A stretch of 64,000 nucleotides of DNA from Nocardioides iriomotensis (GTDB lineage Bacteria > Actinomycetota > Actinomycetes > Propionibacteriales > Nocardioidaceae), in NCBI RefSeq assembly GCF_004168035.1, contig NZ_SDPU01000032.1, positions 62,001 through 126,000 of the forward strand, written 5' to 3'. The translations under genes were made by a program, and so were the position numbers. Below, one piece after another: positions 31,612 through 40,146 of the stretch. Each line of letters starts with the position of its first letter. The stretch's first letter is position 1. Under the pieces are notes generated by a model that saw only the letters and a list, made by a program, of their open reading frames with translations, was not told the DNA's origin and searched no databases.

Positions 31612-33036
31612 TCAGCCGTGCGCCATGTCGACGAACCGGCTGTAGTGACCCTGGAACGCCACCACCACGTCGCGGGTCGGACCGTTGCGGTGCTTGGCGA
31701 CGATCAGGTCGGCCTCGCCCGGACGGGTCGACTCCTTCTCGTAGACGTCCTCGCGGTGCAGCAGGATCACCATGTCGGCGTCCTGCTCGATGGAGCCGGA
31801 CTCACGCAGGTCGGACATCATCGGGCGCTTGTCGGAGCGCTGCTCGGGACCGCGGTTGAGCTGCGAGAGTGCGATGATCGGCACCTCGAGCTCCTTGGCG
31901 AGGAGCTTGATCTGGCGGGAGAACTCCGAGACCTCGAGCTGGCGGGACTCGACCTTCTTGCCCGACGACATCAGCTGCAGGTAGTCGATCACGATGAGGC
32001 GCAGGTCGTGGCGCTGCTTGAGCCGGCGGGCCTTCGCGCGGATCTCCATCATCGTCATGTTGGGCGAGTCGTCGATGAACATCGGCGCCGAGGAGACCTC
32101 GCCCATCTTGCGGGCGAGCTTGGACCAGTCCTCGTCGTTCATGTGGCCGTTGCGCATGTGGTTGAGCGGGATCCGCGCCTCGGCCGAGAGCATGCGCATG
32201 GTGATCTCGTTGCGGGTCATCTCCAGGCTGAAGATGACGCTGGTCAGGCCGTGGTGGATCGAGGCGGAGCGGCAGATGTCGAGGCCCAGCGTCGACTTAC
32301 CGACCGCGGGGCGGGCGGCGACGATGATCATCTGGCCGCCGTGCAGGCCGTTGGTGAGCTCGTCGAGGTCGGCGAAGCCGGTGGGGACGCCGACCATCTC
32401 GCCGTCGCGGTTGGAGATCGCCTCGATCTCGTCGAGCGTCGCCTCCATGATGTCGCTCAGCGGCGCGTAGTCCTCCGACGCGCGCCGGTCGGTGACGCCG
32501 TAGACCTCCGCCTGGGCGCGGTCGACGACGTCGTCGACCTGGCCCTCGCCGGCGTACCCCATCTGCGCGATGCGGGTGCCCGCGTCGACCAGCCGACGGA
32601 GGATGGCCTTCTCGCGGACGATCTCGGCGTAGTAGCCGGCGTTGGCGGCGATCGGCACGCTCGCCGACAGCGTGTGGAGGTACGGCGCGCCACCGACCTT
32701 GACCAGGTCGCCCCGGCGCTGCAGCTCGGCGGCCGTGGTGATCGGGTCGACCGGCTCGCCGCGACCGTAGAGGTCGACCATCGCGTCGTAGATGGACTCG
32801 TGCGCCGGGCGGTAGAAGTCCGTGCCGCGCACGGACTCGATCACGTCGGCGATCGCGTCCTTCGAGAGCAGCATCGAGCCGAGCACGCTCTGCTCGGCGT
32901 CGTTGTCCTGCGGCGGGGTGCGGTCGGCGTACCCGCTGGCGCCGCGACCCGGCTGGGCGACGTCACCGAGGGCGGCGAAGTCGTCCGCGGAGGGGGCGAA
33001 GTCGCCGTCGTAGCCACTCGTTGGTGCGGTGCTCAC
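31612..33036 (-). CDS. dnaB: Replicative DNA helicase DnaB
   Basis: The 474-residue protein has an N-terminal helicase-loader/primase-interaction domain (PPQDNDAEQSVLGSMLLSKDAI) and a RecA-like C-terminal domain with Walker A ARPAVGKST near residues 241-249, Walker B LRLIVIDYLQLM, and the DRRE-type PMMSDLRESGSIEQDADMV motif. It unwinds DNA ahead of the replisome as a hexamer. No intein interrupts the P-loop. GTG 33036 with GGGAG 9 nt upstream is the start, because the longer frame upstream is not conserved. It sits near rplI with a MATE gene between, as in Streptomyces. Confidence 0.97.
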   Translation of the reverse strand: MSTAPTSGYDGDFAPSADDFAALGDVAQPGRGASGYADRTPPQDNDAEQSVLGSMLLSKDAIADVIESVRGTDFYRPAHESIYDAMVDLYGRGEPVDPITTAAELQRRGDLVKVGGAPYLHTLSASVPIAANAGYYAEIVREKAILRRLVDAGTRIAQMGYAGEGQVDDVVDRAQAEVYGVTDRRASEDYAPLSDIMEATLDEIEAISNRDGEMVGVPTGFADLDELTNGLHGGQMIIVAARPAVGKSTLGLDICRSASIHHGLTSVIFSLEMTRNEITMRMLSAEARIPLNHMRNGHMNDEDWSKLARKMGEVSSAPMFIDDSPNMTMMEIRAKARRLKQRHDLRLIVIDYLQLMSSGKKVESRQLEVSEFSRQIKLLAKELEVPIIALSQLNRGPEQRSDKRPMMSDLRESGSIEQDADMVILLHREDVYEKESTRPGEADLIVAKHRNGPTRDVVVAFQGHYSRFVDMAHG

Positions 33037-33237
33037 GCGTTGGGGCTCCCCTGTCGGCGGCGGCGGAAGATGCTGGTGGAACAGTCCCGGCAGGCACCGA
33101 CAGTTCCGGGCCGAGGCTCCGGGTGCCGATCCCCTCGACCGGTCGGGTGACGGCAAGGTGGGGGCACCGGTGACCGTGGGTCCGGCGGGTGCGCGATCGC
33201 AGACATTACGGGCGCGGACCACGGGAGCGGAAGCCCG

Positions 33238-33378
33238 TTGTCCACAGGGCCTGGGGACAACTGTCGCGACGGTGTGGAACACGCCCACGAGGCATGTGCA
33301 CAGGGTGGGGACACCGCTGTGGACGGGTCTCCTTGTGAACGTTCCACAACCCGCTGACCTGCGACGATGTCGTCCACG
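33238..33378. promoter_or_regulatory. Cluster of DnaA-box-like sites upstream of dnaB
   Basis: A perfect actinobacterial DnaA box TTGTCCACA lies at 33238-33246. Related sites follow: TTGTCCCCA on the minus strand (33252-33260), TGTTCCACA minus (33273-33281), CCGTCCACA minus near 33319-33327, TTGTGAACG (33333-33341), and TCGTCCACG near 33370. The 564-bp gap 33037-33600 otherwise holds only the dnaB upstream region and the MATE-gene promoter. It may be a DnaA-binding control region rather than an origin. Confidence 0.5.
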
Positions 33379-33588
33379 GAGTGTGCACGGAAGAAACCTT
33401 CGTTCACGTCTCGTTCACCGGATGGGTCATCCGCGGTAGCCCGGGCGGGGGCGCCGGGACCTCCTCCGTTCGGCTCGACTATGCACAGAAGAGGACTAGT
33501 TCTACACAAGCGGCGCGGCTCGTCCCGCGGGCCGGGCCACCGTCCGTGATGTGACACAGGCGTGAGGCGCTGTGGTCCTTACCTCGCC

Positions 33589-33594
33589 TAGGCT
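33589..33594 (+). promoter_or_regulatory. Putative -10 box (TAGGCT), leaderless start
   Basis: TAGGCT is followed by 6 nt and GTG 33601 of the MATE transporter gene. No ribosome site lies between. Confidence 0.5.
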
Positions 33595-33600
33595 CTGACG

Positions 33601-34947
33601 GTGACCTCCGACCAGGGGATCGTGCCGCCCCGGACCCCGGCCCGGCCCGACCGCGAGATCCTGCGGCTCGCGGTCCCGGCCTTCCTCGCCCTGGTCGCGG
33701 AGCCGATGTTCCTGCTCGCCGACGCCGCGATCGTCGGGCACCTCGGCACGCCGGAGCTGGCCGGCCTCGGCATCGCCGGGGCGGTGGTGCAGACGGCCGT
33801 CGGCCTGTGCGTGTTCCTGGCCTACGGCACCACGGCGTCGGTGGCCCGGCGGATCGGGGCCGGCGACACCCGCGGCGCGTTGGCCCAGGGCATCGACGGC
33901 GTCTGGCTGGCGGTCCTCATCGGGTCGGTCACGACGCTGGCCGGCCTCGCTCTCGCCGGCCCCCTCGTCGCCCTCTTCGGCCCCGACCCGGTCGTCGAGG
34001 AGCACGCCACGACGTACCTGCGCTGGGCCTTCCTCGGCGTCGTCCCGCTGCTGGTCATGATGGCCACGACCGGCATCCTGCGCGGCCTCCAGGACACCCG
34101 GACCCCGCTGGTCGTCGCGGTCGCGGGAAACCTGGTCAACATCGTCCTCAACGTCGCCCTGGTCTACGGCCTCGACCTCGGCATCGCCGGCTCGGCGATC
34201 GGCACCGACCTGGCCCAGCTCGCCTCCGCCGCCGCGCTGGTCTGGGTCGTCGTCCGGGCCGCTCGCCGCGAGGGTGCCCCGCTGCGCCCGGACCTGCCCG
34301 GAGTCCGGCGCGCCGCCCGGGCCGGCGTCGCGCTGGTCGTGCGCACGCTCACCCTCCGCGCGTCCCTGCTCGTGATGACGTACGGCGCCGCGACGCTCGG
34401 CGCGGCCGCGACCGCCACCCACCAGCTCGCGATCACGCTGTGGACCTTCCTGGCGTTCGCGCTCGACGCCGTCGCGATCGCGGGCCAGGCCATCACCGGG
34501 CGGTACCTAGGCGCCGCCGACCTCGACGGCACCCGGGCGATGACCCGGCGGATGGTCCAGTGGGGCCTGTGGTCCGGCGTGGCGACCGGGATCGGGCTCG
34601 CCGCGCTCTCGGGCGTACTCGGTCCGCTGTTCACCGCTGACCCGGCGGTGCACGACCTGCTGGTGCCGGTGCTGCTGGTGGCCGCGGTCTTCCAGCCGGC
34701 CGCCGGGGTGGTCTTCGTGCTCGACGGCGTGCTGATCGGGGCCGGCGACGGCAGGTACCTCGCCTGGGGCGGGGTCGTCGTCCTGGCCGTGTTCGCACCG
34801 GTCGCGTGGCTGGCCGTCGCGCTCGCACCGCCCGGGCACGGGCTGACCTGGCTCTGGGTGGCGTTCGGGGTGGCGTTCATGGGCAGCCGCACGGCCGTGC
34901 TGCTGCACCGCGCCCGAGGCACCCGGTGGATGGTGACCGGCGCCTGA
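33601..34947 (+). CDS. MATE family efflux transporter (DinF-like)
   Basis: The 448-residue protein has 12 hydrophobic helices in two related halves, with RLAVPAFLALVAEPMFLLADAAIVGHLG in the first half and MATTGILRGLQDTRTPLVVAVAGNLVNIVLNVALVYG after it, both typical of DinF-type MATE exporters. It would expel cationic drugs or metabolites using Na+ or H+. A MATE gene between rplI and dnaB is also found in Streptomyces, so it is part of the conserved block rather than an insertion. The likely mRNA is leaderless. Confidence 0.93.
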   Translation: MTSDQGIVPPRTPARPDREILRLAVPAFLALVAEPMFLLADAAIVGHLGTPELAGLGIAGAVVQTAVGLCVFLAYGTTASVARRIGAGDTRGALAQGIDGVWLAVLIGSVTTLAGLALAGPLVALFGPDPVVEEHATTYLRWAFLGVVPLLVMMATTGILRGLQDTRTPLVVAVAGNLVNIVLNVALVYGLDLGIAGSAIGTDLAQLASAAALVWVVVRAARREGAPLRPDLPGVRRAARAGVALVVRTLTLRASLLVMTYGAATLGAAATATHQLAITLWTFLAFALDAVAIAGQAITGRYLGAADLDGTRAMTRRMVQWGLWSGVATGIGLAALSGVLGPLFTADPAVHDLLVPVLLVAAVFQPAAGVVFVLDGVLIGAGDGRYLAWGGVVVLAVFAPVAWLAVALAPPGHGLTWLWVAFGVAFMGSRTAVLLHRARGTRWMVTGA

Positions 34948-34957
34948 ACGCACGCCC

Positions 34958-34963
34958 TAGGGT
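34958..34963 (+). promoter_or_regulatory. Putative -10 box (TAGGGT), leaderless start
   Basis: TAGGGT is followed by 6 nt and GTG 34970, and there is no ribosome site. The box lies between the MATE stop codon and the next start. Confidence 0.5.
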
Positions 34964-34969
34964 GTCCGC

Positions 34970-35482
34970 GTGACCCCGATGCAGCGCGTGGCGATGGGCC
35001 TCGTGCTCGTGCTGCTCGACGCGTCCTTCAACGGCTGGGACCTCCTCGCCGACCCCCTCGGCTGGGCCCTCGTGCTGGCCGGTGTCCTGCCGGTCACCGA
35101 GCTGCTCGGCGGCCGGGTGGCGCTGACGGCGGTGCTCGCGTTCGTGACGTCGCTCGTCGTCTACCCGCCGGCGGTCGTCGAGGCGCTCGACCCGGCGGTC
35201 GCCTGGGCGCTCTCGCTGCCGCACCTCGCCTTCGTCGTCCTGCTCTGCCTCGCGCTGGCGGAGCGGCTCGCCGACTTCGCGCGGCGGTTCCGGGTCGTCG
35301 CCGTCGTGATGGTCGTCGTCGGGCTGGCGCCCGTGCTCGTGCTCGGCGCGGACCTGCTGGTGCTGGCGGGGGCCCTCGCCTTCGTCGCGGTCGTGACGCA
35401 GTGCTACCTCGTCTACCTGCTCTTCCGGGTCCACCGACTCGTGCCCGGCCCAGGGATGGCCGAGCCCGCGGTCGAGGGATGA
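34970..35482 (+). CDS. Small membrane protein, unknown function
   Basis: The 170-residue protein has about five hydrophobic segments: an N-terminal VAMGLVLVLLDASFNGWDLLADPLGWALVLAG region, VALTAVLAFVTSLVVYPP, LPHLAFVVLLCLALAERL, VVAVVMVVVGLAPVLVLGADLLVL and AFVAVVTQCYLVYLLFRVH. The first part resembles a widespread unnamed actinobacterial membrane-protein family. No function is known. It follows the MATE gene by 22 nt but may have its own leaderless promoter. Confidence 0.7.
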   Translation: MTPMQRVAMGLVLVLLDASFNGWDLLADPLGWALVLAGVLPVTELLGGRVALTAVLAFVTSLVVYPPAVVEALDPAVAWALSLPHLAFVVLLCLALAERLADFARRFRVVAVVMVVVGLAPVLVLGADLLVLAGALAFVAVVTQCYLVYLLFRVHRLVPGPGMAEPAVEG

Positions 35483-35485
35483 CGA

Positions 35486-35515
35486 GAGGGCCGCCCCCGA
35501 GCGGGAGCGGCCCTC
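35486..35515. terminator. Bidirectional hairpin between the membrane gene and rplI
   Basis: GAGGGCCGC at 35486-35494 pairs perfectly with GCGGCCCTC at 35507-35515 around a 12-nt loop. It begins 4 nt after the stop of the membrane-protein gene and lies 36 nt beyond the rplI stop on the other strand. Confidence 0.65.
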
Positions 35516-35551
35516 GTCGCAACGCTGTGCTGTCAGCGCGATGTCAGCCGG

Positions 35552-35995
35552 TCAGGCGGACACCACGTTGAGGTTGACGGTCGCGTCGACGTCGTCGTGC
35601 ACCTTCACGGTCACCTGGTGCGCGCCCAGGGACTTGATCGGGTTGCCGACGATGATCTTGCGCTTGTCCACCTCGGCACCGGCCGCGGTGATCGCGGTGG
35701 CGATGTCGTTGACGGTGACGGCGCCGAAGAGGCGGCCGCCCTCGCCGGCACGGACCGGCAGGTTGAAGGTCGTGCCCTCGAGCTTCGCCTTGACCTCCTG
35801 GGCGTGCTCGACGTCGCGGACCTCACGGGTGGAGCGAGCGGCCTTGATCGAGTCGATCGTGCGCTCGCCGCCCTTGGTCCAGCGGATCGCGAAGCCGCGG
35901 GGGATCAGGAAGTTGCGGCCGTAGCCGTCCTTCACCTCGACGATGTCGCCGGGGGCACCGAGGCCGCCGACCTCCTGGGTCAGGATGAGCTTCAT
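35552..35995 (-). CDS. rplI: 50S ribosomal protein L9
   Basis: The 147-residue protein opens [20 protein letters not shown] and [16 protein letters not shown], the signature of L9, followed by the long connecting helix ([21 protein letters not shown]) and the C-terminal domain with [18 protein letters not shown]9 binds 23S rRNA near L1 and reaches toward neighbouring ribosomes. It is the last gene of the rpsF-ssb-rpsR-rplI operon, 17 nt after rpsR. Confidence 0.98.
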   Translation of the reverse strand: MKLILTQEVGGLGAPGDIVEVKDGYGRNFLIPRGFAIRWTKGGERTIDSIKAARSTREVRDVEHAQEVKAKLEGTTFNLPVRAGEGGRLFGAVTVNDIATAITAAGAEVDKRKIIVGNPIKSLGAHQVTVKVHDDVDATVNLNVVSA

Positions 35996-36012
35996 CAGGT
36001 GTTCCCCCTCTC

Positions 36013-36249
36013 TCAGCGAGCCGTCGACGTGTAGGGCAGCAGCGCGACCTCACGGGCGTTCTTGACCGCGGTGGCCACGTCGCGCTGGTGCTGGACGCAG
36101 TTGCCGGTCACGCGACGCGCGCGGATCTTGCCACGGTCGGAGATGAACTTGCGGAGCAGCGTCGTGTCCTTGTAGTCGACGTACGACACCTTCTCCTTGC
36201 AGAACTGGCAAACCTTCTTCTTCGGCTTGCGGAGTACTGGCTTGGCCAT
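36013..36249 (-). CDS. rpsR: 30S ribosomal protein S18
   Basis: The 78-residue protein contains the S18 core [27 protein letters not shown]. It keeps a zinc-ribbon-type set of cysteines (VCQFC near residues 14-17 and TGNCVQH), so it is the zinc-binding C+ form; actinobacteria often carry a second zinc-free copy elsewhere for zinc starvation. S18 pairs with S6 in the 30S platform, and S6 is encoded in the same operon. Confidence 0.97.
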   Translation of the reverse strand: MAKPVLRKPKKKVCQFCKEKVSYVDYKDTTLLRKFISDRGKIRARRVTGNCVQHQRDVATAVKNAREVALLPYTSTAR

Positions 36250-36341
36250 TGTGGTGCTTCCTCTCTCGAAGCCCGGCTCACGCCGGAATGGTCATCAGTG
36301 GAATGGACTGTTCAGTTGTGCTGATCGGGCCCGGGGCTCGG

Positions 36342-36953
36342 TCAGAAGGGAGGCTCCTCGTTGGAACCGCCGGACGCCCACGGGTCGTTGGACTGGCCAC
36401 CGCCCTGACCGCCACCCTGGTTGCCGCCCCAGTTGCCGCCGGAGCCGCCGGAGCCGCCGCCCTGGTTGCCGCCCCAGCTGCCGCCGGAGCCGCCACCCTG
36501 GGTGCCGCCGCCCTGGCCGCCACCGCTGGCGGCCCACGGGTCGTCGGACCCGCCGGAGAACCCGCCGCCGCCCTGGCCGCCACCGCCGCGGGTGGTCTTC
36601 TGGACCTTGGCGGTGGCCATCTTCAGGCTCGGGCCGACCTCTTCGACATCGATCTCGAAGACGGTGCGCTTCTCGCCCTCGCGGGTCTCGTAGGAGCGCG
36701 CCTTCAGCCGGCCCTGGACGATCACCCGCATGCCGCGCTGCAGCGACTCGGCGGCGTTCTCGGCCGCCTGCCGCCACACCGAGCAGTTGAGGAACAGGGT
36801 CTCCTGGTCCTTCCACTCGTTGGTCTGCCGGTCGAACTGACGCGGCGTCGACGCAACGGTGAAGTTGGCCACCGCCGCACCCGAGGGGGTGAAGCGGAGC
36901 TCGGGGTCGGCGGTGAGGTTGCCGACGACGGTGATCGGGGTTTCGCCTGCCAT
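36342..36953 (-). CDS. ssb: Single-stranded DNA-binding protein
   Basis: The 203-residue protein has the OB fold ([29 protein letters not shown], and [30 protein letters not shown]) in residues 1-115. A long Gly/Gln/Asn/Trp-rich linker with GGNQGGG-like repeats follows, then the acidic tip NEEPPF that docks partner proteins. It protects ssDNA in replication and repair. It lies second in the ribosomal operon, which is usual for the main Ssb of actinobacteria. Confidence 0.97.
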   Translation of the reverse strand: MAGETPITVVGNLTADPELRFTPSGAAVANFTVASTPRQFDRQTNEWKDQETLFLNCSVWRQAAENAAESLQRGMRVIVQGRLKARSYETREGEKRTVFEIDVEEVGPSLKMATAKVQKTTRGGGGQGGGGFSGGSDDPWAASGGGQGGGTQGGGSGGSWGGNQGGGSGGSGGNWGGNQGGGQGGGQSNDPWASGGSNEEPPF

Positions 36954-37089
36954 GCCAGGCCTCCTGGTCTCGAGTAGCTACTCAGCTGGTGCTTCCAGAG
37001 TGACCGGGGGAAACGGTCCGGGACGGCCCCTGGTCGCTCCCCGGATTACTACCAGGGATCGGGGACGTCGTTGCCGGGGACCGGCAGGG

Positions 37090-37380
37090 TCAGCGCGCGT
37101 CGGGCCGGATGACCTTGGTGCGCAGCACCGACTCGTTCAGCCCCAGCTGACGGTCGAGCTCCTTCACCGTGGCCGGCTCGGCCTGCAGCTCGATGACGGC
37201 GTAGATGCCTTCGGCGTTCTTGTCGATCTCGTAGGCGAGACGACGACGTCCCCAGACGTCGACCTTCTCCACCGAGCCACCGTCCTGACGGACGACGTTG
37301 AGGTACGTGTCGAGCGAAGGCGCGACAGTGCGCTCTTCGAGATCGGGGTCGAGGATGACCATCACTTCATAGGCACGCAT
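37090..37380 (-). CDS. rpsF: 30S ribosomal protein S6
   Basis: The 96-residue protein starts [21 protein letters not shown] and has [33 protein letters not shown], the canonical S6 ferredoxin-like fold. It heads the rpsF-ssb-rpsR-rplI operon. An AAGGAGGTGA ribosome site precedes ATG 37380. The 136-nt gap before ssb holds no gene. A leader hairpin upstream may serve S6:S18 feedback control. Confidence 0.97.
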   Translation of the reverse strand: MRAYEVMVILDPDLEERTVAPSLDTYLNVVRQDGGSVEKVDVWGRRRLAYEIDKNAEGIYAVIELQAEPATVKELDRQLGLNESVLRTKVIRPDAR

Positions 37381-37411
37381 AGCGGTCTTCACCTCCTTCG
37401 GACTCAAAGCG

Positions 37412-37430
37412 GCCACGGCGTTTCCGTGGC
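37412..37430 (-). promoter_or_regulatory. Leader hairpin before rpsF, possible S6:S18 control element
   Basis: GCCACGG and CCGTGGC pair perfectly (37412-37418 with 37424-37430) around a 5-nt loop, 31 nt before the rpsF start codon. The mRNA segment after it reads into a CCGAAGGAGG stretch at the ribosome site. S6:S18 leaders are known in several bacterial phyla, but the exact bulge motif is not confirmed here. Confidence 0.35.
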
Positions 37431-37626
37431 AGGAGGGCTGTGCGTAGTAGCCGGCCCGCACCCGCAGCACATCCTGGGGTCGAGCCGGACGACGTCCCAG
37501 CGTAACAGCGGCCACCGGGACCGGAGAAATCGTCGTCCACAGGGCTCTGCCGCCCCCGCCGCACCCTTACCGCCGCCGCCGCGGGGGTACGGCGGGGGTC
37601 CGACGCACCGACCCCGAGGAGGACCC

Positions 37627-38109
37627 GTGGCCCACGAAGACGCCGCCAAGATCGCCGGCCTGATCGACGGCATCCGGATCGCCATGCTCACCACCCAGGA
37701 CGACGGGCGGCTGGTCAGCCGGCCGCTCGCGACCCAGGACGTGGAGTTCGACGGCGACGTGTGGTTCGTGACCGAGCGGTCGGCGCCCTGGGTGAGCCAG
37801 CTCGGGGCGCACCCCGAGGTCAACGTCGCCTACGCGGGCAGCAGCTCGTGGGTGTCGCTGGCCGGGACGGCGCGCGTCGTGGACGACCCGGACCGGCTCC
37901 GCGAGTACTGGAGCGCCTTCACCGACGCCTGGCTCGAGGGCGGCCCGGACAACCCCGACAACGTGCTGGTCCACGTGGCCGCCCACTCGGCGGAGTACTG
38001 GGACTCGCCCGGCGCCAAAGTCACCCAGGTGCTCAACCTGGTGAAGGCGAAGGTCACCGGCGAGCGCTACGAGGGCGACAACGAGGTCGTCGACCTCGAC
38101 CGCCCCTGA
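37627..38109 (+). CDS. Pyridoxamine 5'-phosphate oxidase-like (general stress 26 type) protein
   Basis: The 160-residue protein has the flavin-reductase-like split barrel: KIAGLIDGIRIAMLTTQDDGRLVSRPLA, VEFDGDVWFVTERSAPWVSQLGAHPEVNVAYAG and SSSWVSLAGTARVVDDPDRLREYWS. This is the general-stress-protein-26 type of PNPOx-like proteins that bind FMN or F420. GTG 37627 has AGGAGG close upstream. It is divergent from rpsF. The cofactor and substrate are unknown. Confidence 0.88.
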   Translation: MAHEDAAKIAGLIDGIRIAMLTTQDDGRLVSRPLATQDVEFDGDVWFVTERSAPWVSQLGAHPEVNVAYAGSSSWVSLAGTARVVDDPDRLREYWSAFTDAWLEGGPDNPDNVLVHVAAHSAEYWDSPGAKVTQVLNLVKAKVTGERYEGDNEVVDLDRP

Positions 38110-38138
38110 TCGCCGACAAGAACGTCGGCGCACCGGCC

Positions 38139-38144
38139 TAGGGT
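38139..38144 (+). promoter_or_regulatory. Putative -10 box (TAGGGT), leaderless start
   Basis: TAGGGT is followed by 6 nt and ATG 38151 of nfo. No ribosome site is present. Confidence 0.5.
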
Positions 38145-38150
38145 GGCCCC

Positions 38151-38945
38151 ATGAGCGTCAAGATCGGTGCCCACGTCGACCAGACCGACCCCCTCGCGGA
38201 GGCCCGGGCCCGCGGCGCCGACCTCGTGCAGTTCTTCCTCGGCGACCCGCAGGGCTACAAGGGCCCCGAGGTCCGGTACGCCGGGGGCCCGGAGGCCCTC
38301 CGGGACGACGCGGCGGCGGCCGGCATCGACCTCTACGTGCACGCGCCGTACATCGTCAACGTCGCCACCACCAACAACCGCATCCGGATCCCGAGCCGCA
38401 AGCTGCTCCAGCAGCACGTCGACGCGGCCGCCGCGATCGGGGCCAAGGGCCTGATCGTGCACGGTGGCCACGTCAACAAGGACGACGATCCCGAGAAGGG
38501 CTTCGACAACTGGCGCAAGGCGGTCGAGGCCACCGACCTCAAGCTGCCGATCCTGATCGAGAACACCGCGGGCGGCGACAACGCGATGACCCGCTACCTC
38601 GACCGGATCGGCCGGGTGTGGGAGGCGATCTCGACGGCCGAGGGCTTCGACCAGGTCGGGTTCTGCCTCGACACCTGCCACGCCCACGCCGGCGGCAACG
38701 ACCTGACGACCGTGGTGGAGCAGATCCGCAAGATCACCGGCCGGATCGACCTGGTGCACGCCAACGACTCCCGCGACGAGTTCGACTCCGGCGCCGACCG
38801 GCACGCCAACCTCGGCGCCGGCCACATCGACCCCGAGCTGCTGGCCGGGGTGGCCCGCGAGGCCGGGGCGCCGTTGCTCGTCGAGACCCCCGGCGGCGCC
38901 GCCGAGCACCAGGCCGACTTCGCCTGGCTGCGCGAGCACCTCTGA
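38151..38945 (+). CDS. nfo: Deoxyribonuclease IV (AP endonuclease)
   Basis: The 264-residue TIM-barrel protein has the endonuclease IV metal-site motifs: KIGAHVDQTDPLAEA, YVHAPYIVNVATT, GLIVHGGHV, LPILIENTAGG, GFCLDTCHAHAGG, DLVHANDSRDEFDSGADRHANLGAGHI and LLVETPGG. It cuts abasic sites in base excision repair using a trinuclear zinc site. It stands upstream of the femX-like gene and has its own probable leaderless promoter. Confidence 0.95.
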   Translation: MSVKIGAHVDQTDPLAEARARGADLVQFFLGDPQGYKGPEVRYAGGPEALRDDAAAAGIDLYVHAPYIVNVATTNNRIRIPSRKLLQQHVDAAAAIGAKGLIVHGGHVNKDDDPEKGFDNWRKAVEATDLKLPILIENTAGGDNAMTRYLDRIGRVWEAISTAEGFDQVGFCLDTCHAHAGGNDLTTVVEQIRKITGRIDLVHANDSRDEFDSGADRHANLGAGHIDPELLAGVAREAGAPLLVETPGGAAEHQADFAWLREHL

Positions 38946-38965
38946 GACCGCTCGACCCCGCCCAC

Positions 38966-38971
38966 TAGCAT
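38966..38971 (+). promoter_or_regulatory. Putative -10 box (TAGCAT), leaderless start
   Basis: TAGCAT is followed by 8 nt and GTG 38980 of the femX-like gene, without a ribosome site. Confidence 0.45.
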
Positions 38972-38979
38972 CGGTCGGC

Positions 38980-40146
38980 GTGACCCCCGCTCTCACCGTC
39001 CGCACGATCACGCCCGCCGAGCACCTCGCGCACCTGCGTGAGCAGCGCTCCGCGAGCTTCCTGCAGACCCCGGCCTGGGGGACGGTCAAGGGCGAGTGGA
39101 AGGCCGAGTCGATCGGCTGGTTCGAGCGCAACGAGCTGGTCGGCAGCGCGCTCGTGCTCTACCGGCAGCTGCCCAAGGTCAAGCGCTACCTGGCCTACCT
39201 GCCGGAGGGTCCGGTCATCGACTGGACGACCGACGACCTCCAGGGCTGGCTGGCGCCGCTGACCCGGCACCTCAAGCGCGCCGGCGCGTTCGGGGTCCGC
39301 ATCGGTCCGCCCGTCGTGGTCGCCCGCTGGGACACCGCGGCGGTCAAGGAGGGCATCGCCGACGAGGCCGTGCACCGGCTCGCCGACGTCCCCCCGACCG
39401 AGCGGTCCGTCGAAGGCGCCCGCGTGGTCTCCCAGCTCCAGGAGCTCGGCTGGCGGCAGCAGGGGGCCGAGGGCGGGTTCGCCGCCGGGCAGCCGCGCTA
39501 CAACTTCCAGATCCCACTGCGCAGGACCGAGGGCCGCGACGCCGGCGAGGCGCGCACCGAGGACGAGGTCCTCGCCGGGATGAACCAGCTCTGGCGGCGC
39601 AACATCAAGAAGGCCGCGAAGGCCGGCGTCGAGGTGCGGGTCGCCCCGGCCGGCGACGAGGCCGAGCTCGCGCGGTTCCACGAGCTCTACCTGCACACCG
39701 CCGAGCGCGACGGGTTCACCCCGCGACCGCTGGCCTACTTCCGGACGATGTTCGAGGCGCTCGGCGCCGAGGAGGACGACCGGATCCGGCTCTACCTCGC
39801 CGAGCACGAGGGCGACCTGGTCGCCGCCACGATCGCGATCCGGGTCGGCGGGCACGTCTGGTACTCCTACGGCGCCTCGTCCACCGAGAAGCGCGACGTG
39901 CGCGGCTCCAACGCGGTGCAGTGGCGGATGGTCCAGGACGCCGTCGCCGCCGGAGCCGACGTCTACGACCTGCGCGGCATCACCGACACCCTCGACGCCG
40001 ACGACCCGCACGTCGGGCTGATCCAGTTCAAGGTCGGCACCGGCGGCGAGGCCGTCGAGTACGCCGGCGAGTGGGACCTGCCGCTCAACGCCGTGGTCTA
40101 CAAGGCGTTCAGCGTCTACATGGAGCGCAGGGCAGGGGGTCGATGA
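38980..40146 (+). CDS. FemX/FemAB-type aminoacyl-tRNA:lipid II transferase
   Basis: The 388-residue protein has two GNAT-like halves. The N-terminal part holds SFLQTPAWGTVKGEWKAESIGWFE and KRYLAYLPEGPVIDW. The second has LWRRNIKKAAKAGVEVRVA, the helical arm, and YDLRGITDTLDADDPHVGLIQFKVGTGGEAVEYAGEWDLPL, typical of peptidoglycan-bridge enzymes. Such proteins add an amino acid to lipid II or, in some actinobacteria, modify the stem or bridge. It overlaps the racemase-like gene by ATGA, so they likely act in one pathway. Confidence 0.9.
   Translation: MTPALTVRTITPAEHLAHLREQRSASFLQTPAWGTVKGEWKAESIGWFERNELVGSALVLYRQLPKVKRYLAYLPEGPVIDWTTDDLQGWLAPLTRHLKRAGAFGVRIGPPVVVARWDTAAVKEGIADEAVHRLADVPPTERSVEGARVVSQLQELGWRQQGAEGGFAAGQPRYNFQIPLRRTEGRDAGEARTEDEVLAGMNQLWRRNIKKAAKAGVEVRVAPAGDEAELARFHELYLHTAERDGFTPRPLAYFRTMFEALGAEEDDRIRLYLAEHEGDLVAATIAIRVGGHVWYSYGASSTEKRDVRGSNAVQWRMVQDAVAAGADVYDLRGITDTLDADDPHVGLIQFKVGTGGEAVEYAGEWDLPLNAVVYKAFSVYMERRAGGR

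Noticed and set aside
33037-33600. DnaA-box-like cluster considered as oriC
   Set aside because: No dnaA, dnaN, rpmH or AT-rich unwinding region is present. Synteny places oriC beyond the right end of the window.
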